From: Halorubrum ruber
GTDB taxonomy: Archaea > Halobacteriota > Halobacteria > Halobacteriales > Haloferacaceae
Length of the DNA: 64,000 nucleotides
Assembly: GCF_018228765.1 (NCBI RefSeq)
Contig: NZ_CP073695.1
Location: forward strand, 1,240,001 to 1,304,000
Direction of reading: 5' to 3'
The translations under genes were made by a program, and so were the position numbers. The notes beneath the pieces are model-generated. The model made no database searches. It worked only from the letters and a program-made list of their open reading frames with translations, and was not told the DNA's origin. Shown here in pieces: positions 51,284 through 59,556 of the stretch (positions are counted from its first letter, which is position 1; each line of letters starts with the position of its first letter).

Positions 51284-52060
51284 TCAATCCAGCCGCTCCG
51301 CGCTCCAATACGCCATCCGCATCGGAATCCGCTCGCCGTCGCGGTAGTCGGCGCCCTCGGGCAGGAACCGGAGCTCGTCGAGCGGACGGGACGCGACGGC
51401 CGCCAGCGCGAGCGCGTCGACCGCGTCGTCGACGGTCGGGTCCGCGGCGTTCACGATGTCGGCCGGCGCCCCGGCGAGTTCCCGGCAGACCCGGCCGAGC
51501 GCCGCGTTCGGATCGTCGAGGTGGCCGTCGAGCGCGTCGAGCCGCTCGCCCACGCCAGGCGCGCCGGTCTTCGAGTGGTCGAGCGGGCGGCCCGCGAGCC
51601 CGCGGAAGCACACCTCCGGGTGCGCCTCCAGAATGCGGTCGCGCGCCGCTTCGTCCTCGCGGAGGAATTCGTCGACCTCGCCGACCGCCGGCGCGATGTG
51701 GTACGACTGCCGGCTGAGCCCCTTGTCGAGGTCGGCGCGGTTCCGCTCGTTCACCGTCTCGTAGTCCGCGCCCTCCTTCGCCGCCTCGCACGCGCTCCGC
51801 GACGGGACGGGAAACACGCTGCTCGGGCGCTCGGCGGCCGACCGCGCGGCGGAGTCGACCGCCTCGCGGGCCGCCAGCGTCTCCGCGTCGTCGGGGAGGC
51901 CGATCGGCACGTCGACGAGGATCCGGTCGAAGTCGCGCTCGGTCCACAGCGATTCGAGATCGCGTTCGAGGCGGGGCTTCGGTTCGTCGTCGCCGTCGAT
52001 GACGACCGCGAGCCACGCGCCGCCCGCCCAGTCGACGCCCGCGACGGTGTCGGTTGGCAT
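51284..52060 (-). CDS. DUF429 family protein
   Basis: A 258-aa protein of the DUF429 family, with VAGVDWAGGAWLAVVID (an RNase-H-like D-x-x-x near residue 9), ILVDVPIGLP, RPSSVFPVPSRSA, GLSRQSYHIAPAVGEVDEFL, AHPEVCFRGLAGRPL and DDAVDALALAA. These acidic residues line an RNase-H-like nuclease fold. The start at 52060 is the family N-terminus. Confidence 0.82.
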   Translation of the reverse strand: MPTDTVAGVDWAGGAWLAVVIDGDDEPKPRLERDLESLWTERDFDRILVDVPIGLPDDAETLAAREAVDSAARSAAERPSSVFPVPSRSACEAAKEGADYETVNERNRADLDKGLSRQSYHIAPAVGEVDEFLREDEAARDRILEAHPEVCFRGLAGRPLDHSKTGAPGVGERLDALDGHLDDPNAALGRVCRELAGAPADIVNAADPTVDDAVDALALAAVASRPLDELRFLPEGADYRDGERIPMRMAYWSAERLD

Positions 52061-52152
52061 CGCTGATCGGTGCGGGCTCCGGGCACTCAATCGGTTCGGT
52101 GCGTCGGAAAACGACAGCCGTCGCTCGTCGAGTGAAACGGATGCGGGAGAAG

Positions 52153-52225
52153 TGGGCCGGCACGAATTTGAATCGTGGTTACGGCCACCCGAAGGCCGAA
52201 GGATACCAAGCTACCCCACCGGCCC
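52153..52225 (-). tRNA. tRNA-Pro (anticodon CGG)
   Basis: A 73-nt cloverleaf: acceptor GGGCCGG/CCGGCCC, anticodon stem CGGCC/GGCCG with loop TTCGGGT (anticodon CGG), T-arm CACGA-TTCAAAT-TCGTG, and discriminator A; CCA is not encoded. Confidence 0.92.
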
Positions 52226-52329
52226 GCACTCGATTGAAGGCCGCTCGTTCTTTTAATCCTTCCGAAAGGGGGGCGATCAGAGAAGATCAGATAGAATGAG
52301 AATCGGTGAGGACCAGGCAAATTGATGGC

Positions 52330-52823
52330 AGCCACGGCCACCGCCAAAGGTCAGGCTGTTCGCTTATAAATAATTAAAAGCAGACCGGCAGTTGACACCG
52401 CTAACTTCCTAGCCGCTCGCTTATAAATGACTGATACCGGATCGATGGTGAATACCGCCAAAGCCCCAGCCGCTCGGTTATAAATAACAGACAATAGATC
52501 CACGGCGACCACCGCCAAAGCCCCGGTCGCGAGGGCGGCGCACGCTCGCTGTGCTCCTCGTCGCTCGTTTCACTCGCTCCTGCGGTGTCGCCGGCGGCTT
52601 TGCCGCCGGCTTTCCGTGGCGCGTAGCGCCACGCTACTTACGTCGCCTGCGCCGCCCTCGCAACTGCCCCTTTGAGTCCCACCCCGCACAGCCCCGCAGC
52701 CTCACGCCTCCCCAGCCTCGTCGGTGGTCCTCCGCTTCGCTCCGGACCACCGACTCCCTCGCGCGTGCGACTCACGCCCTTCGGGCGTTCGTCGGCACGC
52801 GCCACCGCAGCTTCACTTATAAA
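52330..52823 (+). repeat. Structured dispersed element, copy E, with a four-unit 57-bp array
   Basis: The left side is an array. TTATAAA boxes start at 52364, 52421 and 52478, exactly 57 bp apart. CCCCAG-type boxes are at 52407 (TCCTAG), 52464 and 52521, also exactly 57 bp apart, with a weaker one near 52350. The core follows: stem I GTCGCGAGGGCGGCGCA with its complement (one mismatch), stem II GTCGGTGGTCC/GGACCACCGAC, stem III ACGCCC/GGGCGT. Two extra hairpins sit in the stem I loop (GCCGGCGGC/GCCGCCGGC and CGTGGCGC/GCGCCACG). The last TTATAAA (52817-52823) contains the stop of the CHY-finger gene. Confidence 0.88.
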
Positions 52824-53221
52824 TCGACGGCGCCGTCCCCGTCGGTCTCGAAGTACCGATCGCGGTGTTTCCGGCAGCCGGGGTTGAACGCGGCGCCGCA
52901 CGCGGGGCAGACGTCGTCGTCGGCCGCGAGGTATTCGCGGGCCGTGAGCGTCGTGCGGCAGGCACCGCACAGGACTGCCGGCTCGTCGAAGCGGTCGCGG
53001 GGCCACGGGACCGCCTCGTGGTCGGCGGCCGCGTCGTGACAGGCGTCGCAGGGGTAGTACGCCTCACAGCAGCCGAACCGGAGCGCGACCACGTCGACCG
53101 GATCGTCCCAGTGCGCGCAGCGCGTCTCGGGGTCGACGTCGATTCCTCGCAGGGGGATTTCGAATCGGGGGTCCGTGTCGGGTGCGGTCGTCGTTTCGCG
53201 GTTTTGGGGTTGCGTCGGCAT
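52817..53221 (-). CDS. CHY zinc-finger protein
   Basis: A 134-aa protein with the CHY-type zinc-binding pattern: TRCAHWDDPVDVVALRFGCCEAYYPCDACHDAAADHEAVPW, then VLCGACRTTL and VCPACGAAFNPGCRKH. Eight or more Cys/His ligands suggest three zinc ions. In eukaryotes CHY fingers occur in ubiquitin ligases; the small prokaryotic versions have no proven role. Its stop codon lies in the terminal TTATAAA of repeat copy E. It lies 11 bp downstream of trmY and may be cotranscribed. Confidence 0.87.
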   Translation of the reverse strand: MPTQPQNRETTTAPDTDPRFEIPLRGIDVDPETRCAHWDDPVDVVALRFGCCEAYYPCDACHDAAADHEAVPWPRDRFDEPAVLCGACRTTLTAREYLAADDDVCPACGAAFNPGCRKHRDRYFETDGDGAVDL

Positions 53222-53232
53222 CGGTCTCGCGG

Positions 53233-53847
53233 TCAGTATTCGGCGTACCCGTCCGTGTCGAGCCAGTTGTGGACCACGGTGACGGTGTGGTCCGCGTGGA
53301 GCAGTTCGGGGCCGACGCGGAGTCGCCGCTCGGTGCGCTCGGCCACGGCCTCCGCCTCTGCGGGCGCGAAGTCGTGGTGGTCAGAGAGCACGAACACGGG
53401 GTCCTCGGGGGGCTCCGCGTCGGCGAGCGGGTCGCCCTCCTCGTGGAGCTGGACGAGCGTCCCGTCCGGGCCGCGGCCGTCTTCGCCGACGAGTCGGTCA
53501 AGCGTCGCGTCGAGATCCATCCGGCGGAGTTCGACGCCCGGAGAGACGTCCGCGGGCATGTGGCCGATGGCGTCGTCCTTCGCGTCGACCGCGTCGCGGA
53601 CCCGCGCGGCGACGTTGCGCTCGTCGGGGTGGAGGTGGCGGAGCGTGTCCGAATCGAAGGTGACGGTGAACTCGTCCGCGACGACGAGGTGGACCCGGAC
53701 GGACTCGCGGATGCCGTGCGAGAGGAAGACGCCGGCGCTCACGCACCGGCAGAGCAGATCGAGCCGCCCGGCCCCGGGGATGTCCGACAGCGAGATCGCG
53801 TCGGGGTCGGTGGGCACGTCGCGGCCGATGACGACGAACTGGCGCAT
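53233..53847 (-). CDS. trmY: tRNA (pseudouridine54-N1)-methyltransferase TrmY
   Basis: A 204-aa SPOUT-class methyltransferase that forms N1-methylpseudouridine at position 54 of archaeal tRNAs. RQFVVIGRDVPTD, IPGAGRLDLLCRCVSAGVFLSHGIR and the C-terminal PVFVLSDHHDFAPAEAEAV with GPELLHADHTVTVVHNWLD match the archaeal family (the knot holds the SAM site). The start at 53847 is about 27 bp from a CGCCTTATGAGG box shared with the divergent small zinc-finger gene. Confidence 0.92.
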   Translation of the reverse strand: MRQFVVIGRDVPTDPDAISLSDIPGAGRLDLLCRCVSAGVFLSHGIRESVRVHLVVADEFTVTFDSDTLRHLHPDERNVAARVRDAVDAKDDAIGHMPADVSPGVELRRMDLDATLDRLVGEDGRGPDGTLVQLHEEGDPLADAEPPEDPVFVLSDHHDFAPAEAEAVAERTERRLRVGPELLHADHTVTVVHNWLDTDGYAEY

Positions 53848-53865
53848 ATCCGGGGCTCGCCCCCG

Positions 53866-53880
53866 ATCCTCATAAGGCGT
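53866..53880. promoter_or_regulatory. Shared divergent promoter of trmY and a small zinc-finger gene
   Basis: CCTCATAAGGCG lies about 25 bp from both the trmY ATG (53847, minus) and the GTG at 53898 (plus). Both mRNAs would be leaderless, from one AT-rich box read in two directions. Confidence 0.5.
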
Positions 53881-53897
53881 GCGACCCAACCGCTGCC

Positions 53898-54038
53898 GTG
53901 AGCCTCACCGGACTCTGCCAGGTCTGCGAGGCGGCCACGGCGAGCCACGCCTGCGACCGCTGCGGGCGCGCCGTCTGCGACGACCACTGGGACGAGCGGG
54001 CCCGCGCCTGTTCCGGGTGCGCCGCCGGGCGCGGGTAG
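53898..54038 (+). CDS. Small HIT/treble-clef-type zinc-finger protein
   Basis: A 46-aa protein (GTG start) with four ligand pairs: C-Q-V-C, C-D-R-C, C-D-D-H and C-S-G-C, a compact two-zinc fold like HIT or B-box fingers. Haloarchaea encode many such proteins under 70 aa; some affect biofilm formation and swarming. The start is set by the AT-rich box about 27 bp upstream. No close neighbour on the same strand. Confidence 0.78.
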   Translation: MSLTGLCQVCEAATASHACDRCGRAVCDDHWDERARACSGCAAGRG

Positions 54039-54091
54039 CGCGGTTCGCTCGACGAGCCCGCCGGAACGCCTCTGCCGGCGCACTCCCGGCG

Positions 54092-54922
54092 CTATCGGTG
54101 CCGGTTCAGCCGCTTTGTGAGCCGCTTCGCCGCGTCGCCCGCGGCGCCGAAGTAGGTCGCCTCGTCGCCGGGCCGGCTCGACTCCTCGCCGGCGAAGATG
54201 ATCCCGCGCGAGGAGTTCACGAGGCCGACGTCGACCGGGAGGTCGGGGCGCTCCGCGAGCCCGTGTTCGACCGCGGCCTCGGCGTCGCCGCCCTGCGCGC
54301 CGACGCCGGGGACGAGGAACGGGATCTCGGGGACGATCTCGCGGACCGTCTCGAGTTCCTCGGGCGCTGTCGCCCCGACGACGAGCCCGACGTTGTCGTT
54401 CGCGTTCCACACGTCGGCGAGCGCGGCGACGCGCTCGTAGAGGGGCTCGCCGGAGGCGAGTTCGAGGTCCTGAAGGTCGGCGCCGCCCGGGTTCGACGTG
54501 CGACAGAGCGCGAACACGCCCTTGTCCGCGCGGTCGAGGAACGGCTGGAGCGAGTCGCGTCCGAGGTACGGGTTCACCGTGATCGCGTCGACGTGGTCGA
54601 GGACCTCGGCGTACCGCCGCGCCGTGTTGCCGATGTCGCCGCGCTTCGCGTCGAGCAGGACGGGGACGCCCTTGCCCTCCGCGTACGCCGCGGTCTCGCG
54701 CAGCGCGCGCCAGCCGTCCGGGTCCTCGTAGAAGGCCGCGTTCGGCTTGTAGCAGGCGGCGTGCTCGTGGGTCGCGTCGATGATCCGGCGGTTGAACGCC
54801 CACCGCGGGAGGTCGGCGTCGGTCACGGTCTCGGGGAGCCGGCTCGGGTCGGGGTCGAGCCCGACCGAGACGACGCTGTCGACTGCCTCGATTCGGGCCG
54901 CGAGCGTCTCGAAGAAGCCCAT
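54092..54922 (-). CDS. pyrF: Orotidine-5'-phosphate decarboxylase
   Basis: A 276-aa subfamily-2 OMP decarboxylase that converts OMP to UMP in pyrimidine synthesis. The catalytic D-x-K-x-x-D array is LLDAKRGDIGNTA (D91, K93, D96). VGLDPDPSRLP at the N-terminus, YKPNAAFYED and the phosphate-binding FLVPGVGAQGGD with LVNSSRGI complete the barrel. Length is typical for subfamily 2. Confidence 0.95.
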   Translation of the reverse strand: MGFFETLAARIEAVDSVVSVGLDPDPSRLPETVTDADLPRWAFNRRIIDATHEHAACYKPNAAFYEDPDGWRALRETAAYAEGKGVPVLLDAKRGDIGNTARRYAEVLDHVDAITVNPYLGRDSLQPFLDRADKGVFALCRTSNPGGADLQDLELASGEPLYERVAALADVWNANDNVGLVVGATAPEELETVREIVPEIPFLVPGVGAQGGDAEAAVEHGLAERPDLPVDVGLVNSSRGIIFAGEESSRPGDEATYFGAAGDAAKRLTKRLNRHR

Positions 54923-55101
54923 GGGCGCCCTGTGTCGGCGGGCGCACTAACCGTTGCGCTCCGCGACCGCGCTCCCGGATCGCGACGGTCGTGCGGGCGG
55001 GCGACGCGGGCGTACCGGCAACATGATCCGGCGTATGTGCCGACCCCGGGGTCGCGTAATAACAGCTTACACCAACCGGCCTCCCGTTCGGTACCACACG
55101 C

Positions 55102-56364
55102 ATGGCAGCCAGCACCGGCGACGGTCTCGGAGCGGGTCTCTCCGGGAACATCCTGAAATACTACGTCTACAAGGCGACGAAATCGGTCGAGTTCTATCGG
55201 CCGATCATGTACCTCTTCTTTCTGGCGCAGGGGCTCTCGTTCACGCAGATCGCCGTTCTGGAGGCAGTGTATAACCTGACCACGGTGTTTGGTGAGATCC
55301 CGACCGGCTACGTCGGCGACCGCGTCGGGCGGCGCAACAGCCTCCTCATCGGGACCGCGCTCATCTCCGTGACGCTCCTCGGTATCGGGCTGTCGGGCTC
55401 GTTCCTCCCGCTGGCCGGCCTCTACGTCTGCTGGTCGCTGGGGTACAACTTCCGCTCCGGAAGCGAGGACGCGTGGCTCTACGACACGCTCACCGACGAC
55501 CTCTCCGAGGACGAGTTCGCCCGCGTTCGGGGGCGCGGGGAGTCAGCGGCGCTGGCCGTCGGCGCCGTCGCGGCGGTCCTCGGCGGGTACCTCGGCAGCG
55601 TCGACCTCTCGTATCCGTGGTTCGTCGCGGCGGGCGTGACGAGTCTCGGGGTCCCGGTGCTGCTCACGCTCGACGAGTCCGAGACGTACAAGGAGACCGA
55701 CACGGAGGACCTGACCCTCCGCCGAACCGCCGGTATCGTGAAAGCGGTCATCTCGCGCCGTCGGATGCGCTCGTTCCTGTTGTACTACTACGTCCTCTAC
55801 GCCGCCGTCACCTACCTCGTGTTCGTCTTCCTCCAGCCGATATTCGAGACCGTCGTTCTCGACCTCGGGATCTCGCAATCGCAGGTCGAACCCCTCCTCG
55901 GGTGGTTCTACGCGGCGTACAGCCTCGTCGGTGCGGTCCTCTCCTACTACACGGGAGCGATACGGGAGCGGATCGGGCTGCGGACGTGGTTCCTCGTCCT
56001 CCCGTTCGCCGTCGGCGGCGCGCTGATCGCGATGTACTTCGTCCCGGTGCTCGCGCTCCCGACGTTCCTCCTGATCCGGGGGGTGTCGGACGTCACGCGG
56101 TCGTTCGCCGGCCAGTACGTCAACGACCGCGTGGAGACGCTCGGTCGCGCCACCGTCCTGAGCGCGATGGCGATGGTGAGCGGGCTCGCCGTCGTCCCGT
56201 TCCAACTCGGGAGCGGCGTCGTGTCCGACGCCGTCTCCCCGCTGTTCGCGCTCGGCGTCGGCGGCGTCGTCCTCGTCGTCGGGGCGACGGTCATCCTCCT
56301 CTGGCGGGTTCCGATCGGCGACGAAGCGACCGAAGACTCCCGTGACGAACGGCCGGATGGCTGA
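55102..56364 (+). CDS. MFS transporter
   Basis: A 420-aa, 12-TM MFS protein. The conserved loop 2-3 motif appears as GYVGDRVGRRNSLLIG (G-D-R-x-G-R-R). TM5 is preceded by LGYNFRSGSEDAWLYDTLTDD, characteristic of the DHA-like or tetracycline-resistance-related MFS subgroup. RVRGRGESAALAVGAVAAVLGGYLG follows. Exporter of unknown substrate. It is convergent with the ATP-grasp gene. Confidence 0.85.
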   Translation: MAASTGDGLGAGLSGNILKYYVYKATKSVEFYRPIMYLFFLAQGLSFTQIAVLEAVYNLTTVFGEIPTGYVGDRVGRRNSLLIGTALISVTLLGIGLSGSFLPLAGLYVCWSLGYNFRSGSEDAWLYDTLTDDLSEDEFARVRGRGESAALAVGAVAAVLGGYLGSVDLSYPWFVAAGVTSLGVPVLLTLDESETYKETDTEDLTLRRTAGIVKAVISRRRMRSFLLYYYVLYAAVTYLVFVFLQPIFETVVLDLGISQSQVEPLLGWFYAAYSLVGAVLSYYTGAIRERIGLRTWFLVLPFAVGGALIAMYFVPVLALPTFLLIRGVSDVTRSFAGQYVNDRVETLGRATVLSAMAMVSGLAVVPFQLGSGVVSDAVSPLFALGVGGVVLVVGATVILLWRVPIGDEATEDSRDERPDG

Positions 56365-56391
56365 AACGCCCCTGCGGAGCGCCCGAGCTCG

Positions 56392-57696
56392 CTAACAGGA
56401 GCAGTAGTACTCGCGGTCGACGAACTCCGTCTCGAACAGTTTCGCGGCCGGTCCCGGGTCGGAAGGGCGGTACACGCCGGTCGTCAGGTCGCCCTCGCGC
56501 TCGAAGGCGCCGGAAACGAGGCGCCGCCAGTCGGCGGCCGACAGCTGGTCCCAGAACGCGTCGTCGCCGGCGAGCAGCGAGAGGTAGTCGCGGAGGTACA
56601 CCCACCGCGTCGGCTCGACGCCGTCGGACTCGTAGGTCGCGTCGGTGACCGCGGCGTACGCCGCCATCGGGAGGTTCGCGCCCGCCGCGACGGGCATCCC
56701 GATCCACTTCCACGGCCGGGTGTTGACGTCGAGCAGGAGGAACTCCTCGCGGTCGGCGTCGTAGACGAACTCCGACTCGCTGATCCCGTGGTAGCCGGCG
56801 TCGTCGAGGACGGCGAGCGCGCGCTCCTCGATGGCCGGCTCGTCCGCGGTCTCGACGAGACAGGAGGTGCCGAAGTTGCGGGGGTAGCGCACCGCCGCGT
56901 TGCCCACGACCGCGAGCGCGTCGTCGGTGCCCGACGGGGGGACGTAGGAGGCCAGCGAGTGGTCTTTCCCGGTCGCGATGTCGACGCGCTTCTGGGCCAT
57001 CACCGCGATCCCCTCCTCGCTCGCGGCCGCGACGACGTCCGCGAGCTCCTCGCGGTCCGCGACCTCGATCACGTTGGTGCCGAACGCCTCCTCGAAGTCG
57101 CGCTTGAGCTCGGGTTTCACCACAAGCGGGAAGCCGAGCGCGTCCGCGGCCTCCTCGACCGTGGCGTCCGCGTCGCGGGTCCCGGCCGCCGCGGTCTCCG
57201 CTAACCGGTACGTCTCCGGGTAGGGGACGCCGAGCCGCTCGCAGGTCGCGTACAGCTCCGACTTGTTCAACACGTCGTCGAGCGTGTCGCTGCCGGCGAA
57301 CGGGAGCCGGACGCCGTCGGGGTCGGCCTCGGCGTACGACAGCGCCCACTCGTCCATACAGCCGAACGCGACCGCCTCGGTGCCCGCGGCGTCGACGATC
57401 GCCTCCACGTCCTCGCGGAACCCGTCGAGGTCGTCGAGCGGGTACGTCACCGCCCCGGCGAAGTCGACCGCGTCCGAGGGCGGGGCGACCCCGTCGTGGG
57501 TGACCGTCTCGGCGGCCGTTCCCGCGTCGCTGCCGGCCCGGTCGAGCGCGATCACGGGCACGCCGTGGGCGTCGAGCGCGCGGGCGACGCCGAGCCCGGT
57601 GATGTGGGCGTTGCTGACGAGCGCCGGCGGCCGGTCGAACTCGGCGTCCGCGAGCGCGTCGATCAGTCCCTCCGTGGACCGAAACGTGTCTGCCAT
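56392..57696 (-). CDS. ATP-grasp domain carboxylate-amine ligase-like protein
   Basis: A 434-aa protein. The N-terminal Rossmann-like domain starts PALVSNAHITGLGVARALDAHGVPVIALDR. The ATP-grasp core has LGFPLVVKPELKRDFEEAFG (nucleotide-binding Lys), AVMAQKRVDIATGKDHSLASYV and EFLLLDVNTRPWKWIGM as the metal site (D-x-N). A C-terminal extension ends in Y-C-S-C, a possible metal-binding pair. It resembles haloarchaeal ATP-grasp ligases near surface-glycan genes; the substrate is unknown. Confidence 0.82.
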   Translation of the reverse strand: MADTFRSTEGLIDALADAEFDRPPALVSNAHITGLGVARALDAHGVPVIALDRAGSDAGTAAETVTHDGVAPPSDAVDFAGAVTYPLDDLDGFREDVEAIVDAAGTEAVAFGCMDEWALSYAEADPDGVRLPFAGSDTLDDVLNKSELYATCERLGVPYPETYRLAETAAAGTRDADATVEEAADALGFPLVVKPELKRDFEEAFGTNVIEVADREELADVVAAASEEGIAVMAQKRVDIATGKDHSLASYVPPSGTDDALAVVGNAAVRYPRNFGTSCLVETADEPAIEERALAVLDDAGYHGISESEFVYDADREEFLLLDVNTRPWKWIGMPVAAGANLPMAAYAAVTDATYESDGVEPTRWVYLRDYLSLLAGDDAFWDQLSAADWRRLVSGAFEREGDLTTGVYRPSDPGPAAKLFETEFVDREYYCSC

Positions 57697-57852
57697 ACCC
57701 CGCCTCGGCGGTCGACGCACAAAAGGGACCGACGTACCGGCTCGCTGTGCCCGTATCGGTGACGGGGGCGACGGGGTCCGCCACGACGCCGAGGGCGGGA
57801 CTCGCGCGGGCGACGCGAGCGGCTTTTCAGGGCGCGTCGCCTCCGATCGGGT

Positions 57853-58374
57853 ATGACAGGAACCGACGACGCGGACGCGACCGGGGAGCTACCGGACCGA
57901 GTCCGCCGCGCGTTCGCGGACCACGGCTCGTTCGAGCGCGACGGCGACGCCTGGATATCGACGACGACCGCGTTCGACGGGCGCGTTCGCGCCGAGTCGG
58001 CCGAGGAGGGGCGGATCGGGTTCGCGGTCGTCGTCCGCGTGCCCACGCTCTCGGCGGTCACCGCCGACGAGGTCGCCGACGTGGTCGAGGACGGGTGGGC
58101 CGACACGTTCGAGCGCCGCGCGGTCGACGTCGGCGGCGTCACGCGGAAGGACAGGGAGTTCGACCCCGCCGTCGAGCGCGCGGGCGACGAGATCGCGGTG
58201 ACCTACGAGTTCGCGGACATCAACGAGCGTCGCGGCGTCGACGACGCGGGCGCGCTGATCGATTTTGTCGAGGGAACGTACGTTCAGGGCGTCATCCCCG
58301 GCTACGAGTACACGGCACCCGTCTCGGACCTGCTCTCGGCCGCGCGCCAGCAGGGCGGCGGCGGGCCGGTCTGA
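57853..58374 (+). CDS. DUF5813 family protein
   Basis: A 173-aa acidic protein with PDRVRRAFADHGSFERDGDAWISTTTAFDGRV, IGFAVVVRVPTLSAVTADEV and the end FVEGTYVQGVIPGYEYTAPVSDLL. It matches the haloarchaeal DUF5813 group. Function unknown. A GCGGCTTTTCAGG box is about 28 bp from the ATG. Confidence 0.8.
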   Translation: MTGTDDADATGELPDRVRRAFADHGSFERDGDAWISTTTAFDGRVRAESAEEGRIGFAVVVRVPTLSAVTADEVADVVEDGWADTFERRAVDVGGVTRKDREFDPAVERAGDEIAVTYEFADINERRGVDDAGALIDFVEGTYVQGVIPGYEYTAPVSDLLSAARQQGGGGPV

Positions 58375-58474
58375 GGGACGGCCGGGCCGGTCAGCGGGAG
58401 GGTCGGCCGGGCCGAGGGGCGGCGGTCCGGGCTGCGGCCGATAGGGGGAAGTGTCGGCGGTCCGTACGGCGACC

Positions 58475-58798
58475 ATGCTCGCGCTGTTCGGGTTCGGCAG
58501 CCTCCTCGCTCTGGTGGCGTTCCACACGTTCCTCGCCGGGGTCGCGACCCGGTTCTTCCGGATTCAGCTCTCGACGTCGTGGGGGTCGGTCGTGTACACC
58601 CTCGTGTTGACTCCCCTGCTGTTGCTCGTCTCGACGCTCGTGTTCACGGGGGCGCTCGGCGTCGGGACCGGGATCGACGTCGGGAGCTCGACCATCCTGC
58701 TGGCGCTGCTCGTCGCGCTCCCGCTGGTGCTCGGCGTCGCGATCGACTACCTCTACGTCCCGTCGCCCGACGAGTACGAGCTGCCGGACACGCGCTGA
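58475..58798 (+). CDS. DUF7991-like three-TM membrane protein
   Basis: A 107-aa protein with three hydrophobic segments (about 1-25, 38-62, 72-92) and an acidic tail (PSPDEYELPDTR). The pattern resembles the small haloarchaeal DUF7991 membrane family. No clear TATA box is seen, so it may be read through from the DUF5813 gene about 100 bp upstream. Confidence 0.65.
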   Translation: MLALFGFGSLLALVAFHTFLAGVATRFFRIQLSTSWGSVVYTLVLTPLLLLVSTLVFTGALGVGTGIDVGSSTILLALLVALPLVLGVAIDYLYVPSPDEYELPDTR

Positions 58799-58838
58799 GA
58801 ACTCCGGATACCCGCTGAAACCCTCGAACGAGACGCCG

Positions 58839-59432
58839 TTAGCGGTCGACCAAGTTGGCGACTATCTCCTCGACCCGCGCCACCACGTCCTCCGGCGCGC
58901 GCGTGGCGTCGACGCGGTGGAATCGGCCCGGGTCGGCGCCGATCAGGCGCTCGTAGTTGTCGCGCACGGCGGCGAGGTAGCCGTCGCGCTCGAACTTGTC
59001 CGTCCGGCCGGCGCGCTCGGCCGCGGTCTTCGGGTCTAAATCGAGATAGATCGTCGCGTCCGGCGGGCGGGAGAACGCGGCGTGGATCCCGCGGACGTAC
59101 TCCACCGGGCGCTCGATCCCGGCGTCGGCGCGCGCGAGCGTCGCCCCCTGATAGGCGAACCGCGAGTCCGAGTAGCGGTCGGAGATAACCAAGTCGCCGT
59201 TCGCGAGGGCCGGCCGCACCGTCTCCGAGAGGTGGTTCGCGTGGTCAGCGGTGTATAAGAACAGCTCCGCGAGCGGGTCGGCGTCCGGGTCGCCCATCGA
59301 GCGCCCCACCGCCTCCCCGTACCAGCTGTCGGTGGGTTCGCGGGTGAACGTCGCGTCGGGGTACACGTCCTGGAGCGCCTCCCAGACCGTCGTCTTGCCG
59401 CTGCCGTCGAGCCCCTCCAGCGTGATCAGCAT
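58839..59432 (-). CDS. tmk: Thymidylate kinase
   Basis: A 197-aa dTMP kinase. The P-loop GLDGSGKT is at 7-14, [16 protein letters not shown] is the substrate loop, [21 protein letters not shown] is the D-R-Y/H motif, and [21 protein letters not shown] is the LID region. It makes dTDP for DNA synthesis. The start follows a CCGTTTATTCC box about 27 bp upstream. Confidence 0.94.
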   Translation of the reverse strand: MLITLEGLDGSGKTTVWEALQDVYPDATFTREPTDSWYGEAVGRSMGDPDADPLAELFLYTADHANHLSETVRPALANGDLVISDRYSDSRFAYQGATLARADAGIERPVEYVRGIHAAFSRPPDATIYLDLDPKTAAERAGRTDKFERDGYLAAVRDNYERLIGADPGRFHRVDATRAPEDVVARVEEIVANLVDR

Positions 59433-59523
59433 GGTCGCGTTCCGCCGCGGCGAGGAATAAACGGCCCGGGTCCGGTCCGGGCGTTCGGGCCTCCCTCGGT
59501 CCGAGCGCGGGCCCGCCCGACGG

Positions 59524-59537
59524 CCCTTTTTAGTAAC
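59524..59537 (+). promoter_or_regulatory. TATA box of the uORF/CNNM transcript
   Basis: CCCTTTTTAGTAAC is centred about 27 bp before the ATG at 59557 and about 70 bp before the CNNM ATG (59601). The likely first base is therefore at or next to 59557. Confidence 0.6.
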
Positions 59538-59556
59538 CCCTCCCCGAACGGGGGTC

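Noticed and set aside
52330-52530. The 57-bp array looked at first like a CRISPR
   Set aside because: The units are degenerate along their full length with no constant repeat separated by unique spacers, there are at most four, and no cas genes occur in the window.
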